64,000 bases of DNA from Annulohypoxylon bovei var. microspora (taxonomy: Eukaryota; Ascomycota; Sordariomycetes; Xylariales; Hypoxylaceae), in the NCBI GenBank assembly GCA_022836615.1, contig MU405324.1:1-64000 (forward strand). The letters are read 5' to 3'. Shown one piece after another: positions 62,055 to 64,000 of the stretch. The notes below the pieces were generated by a model that saw nothing but the letters and a program-made list of their open reading frames with translations, searched no databases and was not told the DNA's origin. Position 1 is the first letter of the stretch; each line of letters begins with the position of its first letter. The position numbers and the translations under genes are program-made.

Positions 62055-63820
62055 ATGGCGCGTTCCACCATATTCCAGACCCTCGTTGGTCTCCTGCTAC
62101 TCTTCTGCTCAGCAGTAGGAGCTTCTACAGATCAGGTTCTATGTGACAAAATCAAGGTTAAGCTTGGCAACGATACCGTTCAACCTACGGAGGATAGTTA
62201 TGAAGCTCTGAGCACTGAGAACTGGTATTTCTCCCCCGTACATTCGACGTAGGGGATCGAATAACTAATTCTATCATAGGTCGCAAACTGTTTGGGCAAA
62301 GCCGGCATGCATCATTCAACCTTCTAACACCGAGGAGCTCACCTTCGTTGTCTCGGCCGTCGTAGCCCAGAAAGCGAAGTTCGCGGTCCGTTCTGGTGGA
62401 CACTCAGTCGTCCCCGGAGCCGCCAACATCAATGGAGGTGTTTTGATCGACATGGTGAATTTCAACACCGTGGAATATGATGCGGACAAGAAAGTCGCGG
62501 TAGTAAGCTCTGGGCTTCGGTGGAAAGAAGTCTACACTGCATTGGACCCTTACAATGTGACCGTGGTTGGGGGCAGAGTCCTAGAAGTCGGTGTTGGTGG
62601 TTTAGTCCTTGGAGGTGAGTTTTTCTATCGTTTCATAGTGGTGAAATGGATCGCTAACGAGTGCTATAGGTGGTCTCTCTTATCTTGCCGATCTTTATGG
62701 TTTAGTCTGTGACAACGTCGTTAATTTTGAGGTATGTAAGGGATTCTTCAGCTGAAAACCGCCCTGTTTGCTTTATTGCTGACTCAAGACCCGATTGGTG
62801 TAGGTTGTCACCGCAAAGGGAACTGTTGTAAACGCAAGCGCTGAATCCCATCCGGATTTATTCTGGGCTCTGAAGGGTGGAGCCAATAACTTCGGTAAGA
62901 CGCGATAGAGGTGATTCCATTTCATATGAGTGATTGGTTGGCTTACACATCAGCAGGCATCGTCACTAAGTTCACATTGAAAGCTTACGACATCCATGAT
63001 GCATGGGGTGGCGTGAGGGTGTATTCGCTCGATGCTCTACCAGCATTATTCGATGCCATGTACCAATACCAATCAGTTGCGAACAAGGACCCTTACGCGA
63101 ACATCATGCTACAGGCTTTCCCGACAAACGCGAGTATCGGTGCGATCCTAAACATAGTGTACCTGAAGCCTGAGGAGGAACCGGAGGCGTTTGCGCCTTT
63201 CCGAAATATCACGTCACTAGCCGATCAGACTCAGCTCCAGACATTGACTGAGCTCATGCTCGCGGCGCCTGTCCCTGAGCTGACCCGGTAAGTCCTGAGT
63301 TTTCGTTTAGTTGTTTTCTTTGCTAATAGGTCGCTGCAGTGTGAACTGGTTCAGCTCCAGCTTTACCACCGACAAGCAGTTATTTAGCGAAGCCGCCGAC
63401 ATCTTGACCAAAGCCCCGGAGCTTGAGCAGCTTGCGAATCTGACAGCAGGATCCTTGGCTTTCGGCTGGCAGCCAATTTCCAGCAGCGCTGTCCTTGCGG
63501 GACATGCCAGCGGCGGCAACCCACTAGGACTCCAGCCCGTCAACCAAACTTGGCTCGTATTGGACGTGGGTTGGTGGAAACCGGAAGACGATGAACTAGC
63601 GCACAATTACACGGCGAGCATAATTAATAAGATCGACGACGCGTCCAAGAGCAGCGGTAACTATGTCGACTATATCTTTATGAACGACGCGGCGGCGGAT
63701 CAGCCTGTGATCGAGCGTTACGGGAAAGACAACGTGGCGAAGCTGAAGGCCACAGCGCAGAAGTACGACCCAGGTCGAGTCTTCCAAAACCTGGCTTCAG
63801 GGGGGTTCAAGTTATCTTGA
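62055..63820 (+). CDS. Secreted BBE-like FAD-linked oxidoreductase
   Basis: Berberine-bridge-enzyme type oxidase. Six exons: 62055-62224, 62280-62614, 62670-62731, 62804-62894, 62957-63287 and 63340-63820, 489 residues, all in phase. The first 23 residues (ARSTIFQTLVGLLLLFCSAV) form a clear signal peptide. His98 in FAVRSGGHSVV is the expected covalent FAD site. The second FAD-contact region GVGGLVLGGGLSYLADLYG lacks the cysteine used for bicovalent flavin, so attachment should be through histidine only. The C-terminal berberine motif is present as YDPGRVFQNL. The last acceptor (GCTGCAG) is the one that restores frame and gives RVNWFSSSF. Such enzymes often close rings or oxidise alcohols in specialised metabolism. 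Confidence 0.93.
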
Positions 63821-64000
63821 GGTCCGAGGATAATTTATTTGGTTGTCCTGCAAGGCCGATGTAACCCGGCCGACCAATGGTAGAATAACGAACTTCTAGA
63901 ATTGTAATGTATATTGTATATATTAACGTACCCTTTAGCTGACGTACGTCGGCCTTAAGTGTTGTATGCGTACATAGTGAGATATTTAGCGCTTTGAGCT

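Overview
This window comes from a filamentous ascomycete (Pezizomycotina, most likely a Sordariomycete). The genes carry short introns of about 50 to 140 bases with GTAAGT-type donors and CTAAC/CTGAC branch sites. The repeats are mutated in the C-to-T and G-to-A pattern of repeat-induced point mutation (RIP), and there is a cellulose-binding GH6 cellobiohydrolase. The species cannot be named from the sequence.

Bases 1-12400 are a gene-free, very AT-rich block. Comparing its repeated segments shows one LTR retrotransposon (625-11959) with a second copy of the same family inserted into it (3656-9323). Each copy has about 311-base LTRs and its own 5-base target duplication. Bases 12400-14014 are a mosaic of micro- and minisatellites ending in two large hairpins.

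From 15 kb on the DNA is ordinary and gene-bearing. In order: sterol O-acyltransferase (-), FMN-dependent luciferase-like monooxygenase (-), flavin-containing monooxygenase (+), a truncated tRNA-Trp (-), a protein kinase fused to a zinc-finger domain (-), a Clr5-domain protein (-), mitochondrial ClpP (-), an unrecognised probably mitochondrial protein (+), HSP90 (-), a cyanamide hydratase-like HD protein (-), AP-2 mu (-), GH6 cellobiohydrolase with CBM1 (+), a PsiD-like pyruvoyl decarboxylase (-), a Zn2Cys6 regulator (-), a UbiA prenyltransferase (-) and a BBE-type FAD oxidoreductase (+). A second RIP-like AT island (about 60300-61555) separates the last two. I rebuilt exon structures by hand from splice signals, reading-frame phase and family conservation; exon coordinates are in each entry.

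The middle of the window is mostly conserved housekeeping genes that need not act together. The right end (49.9-63.8 kb) looks accessory: decarboxylase, cluster-type regulator, prenyltransferase and covalent-flavin oxidase lie near each other and could be part of a specialised-metabolite locus continuing past the right edge. That is inference; no polyketide or peptide synthase is in the window.
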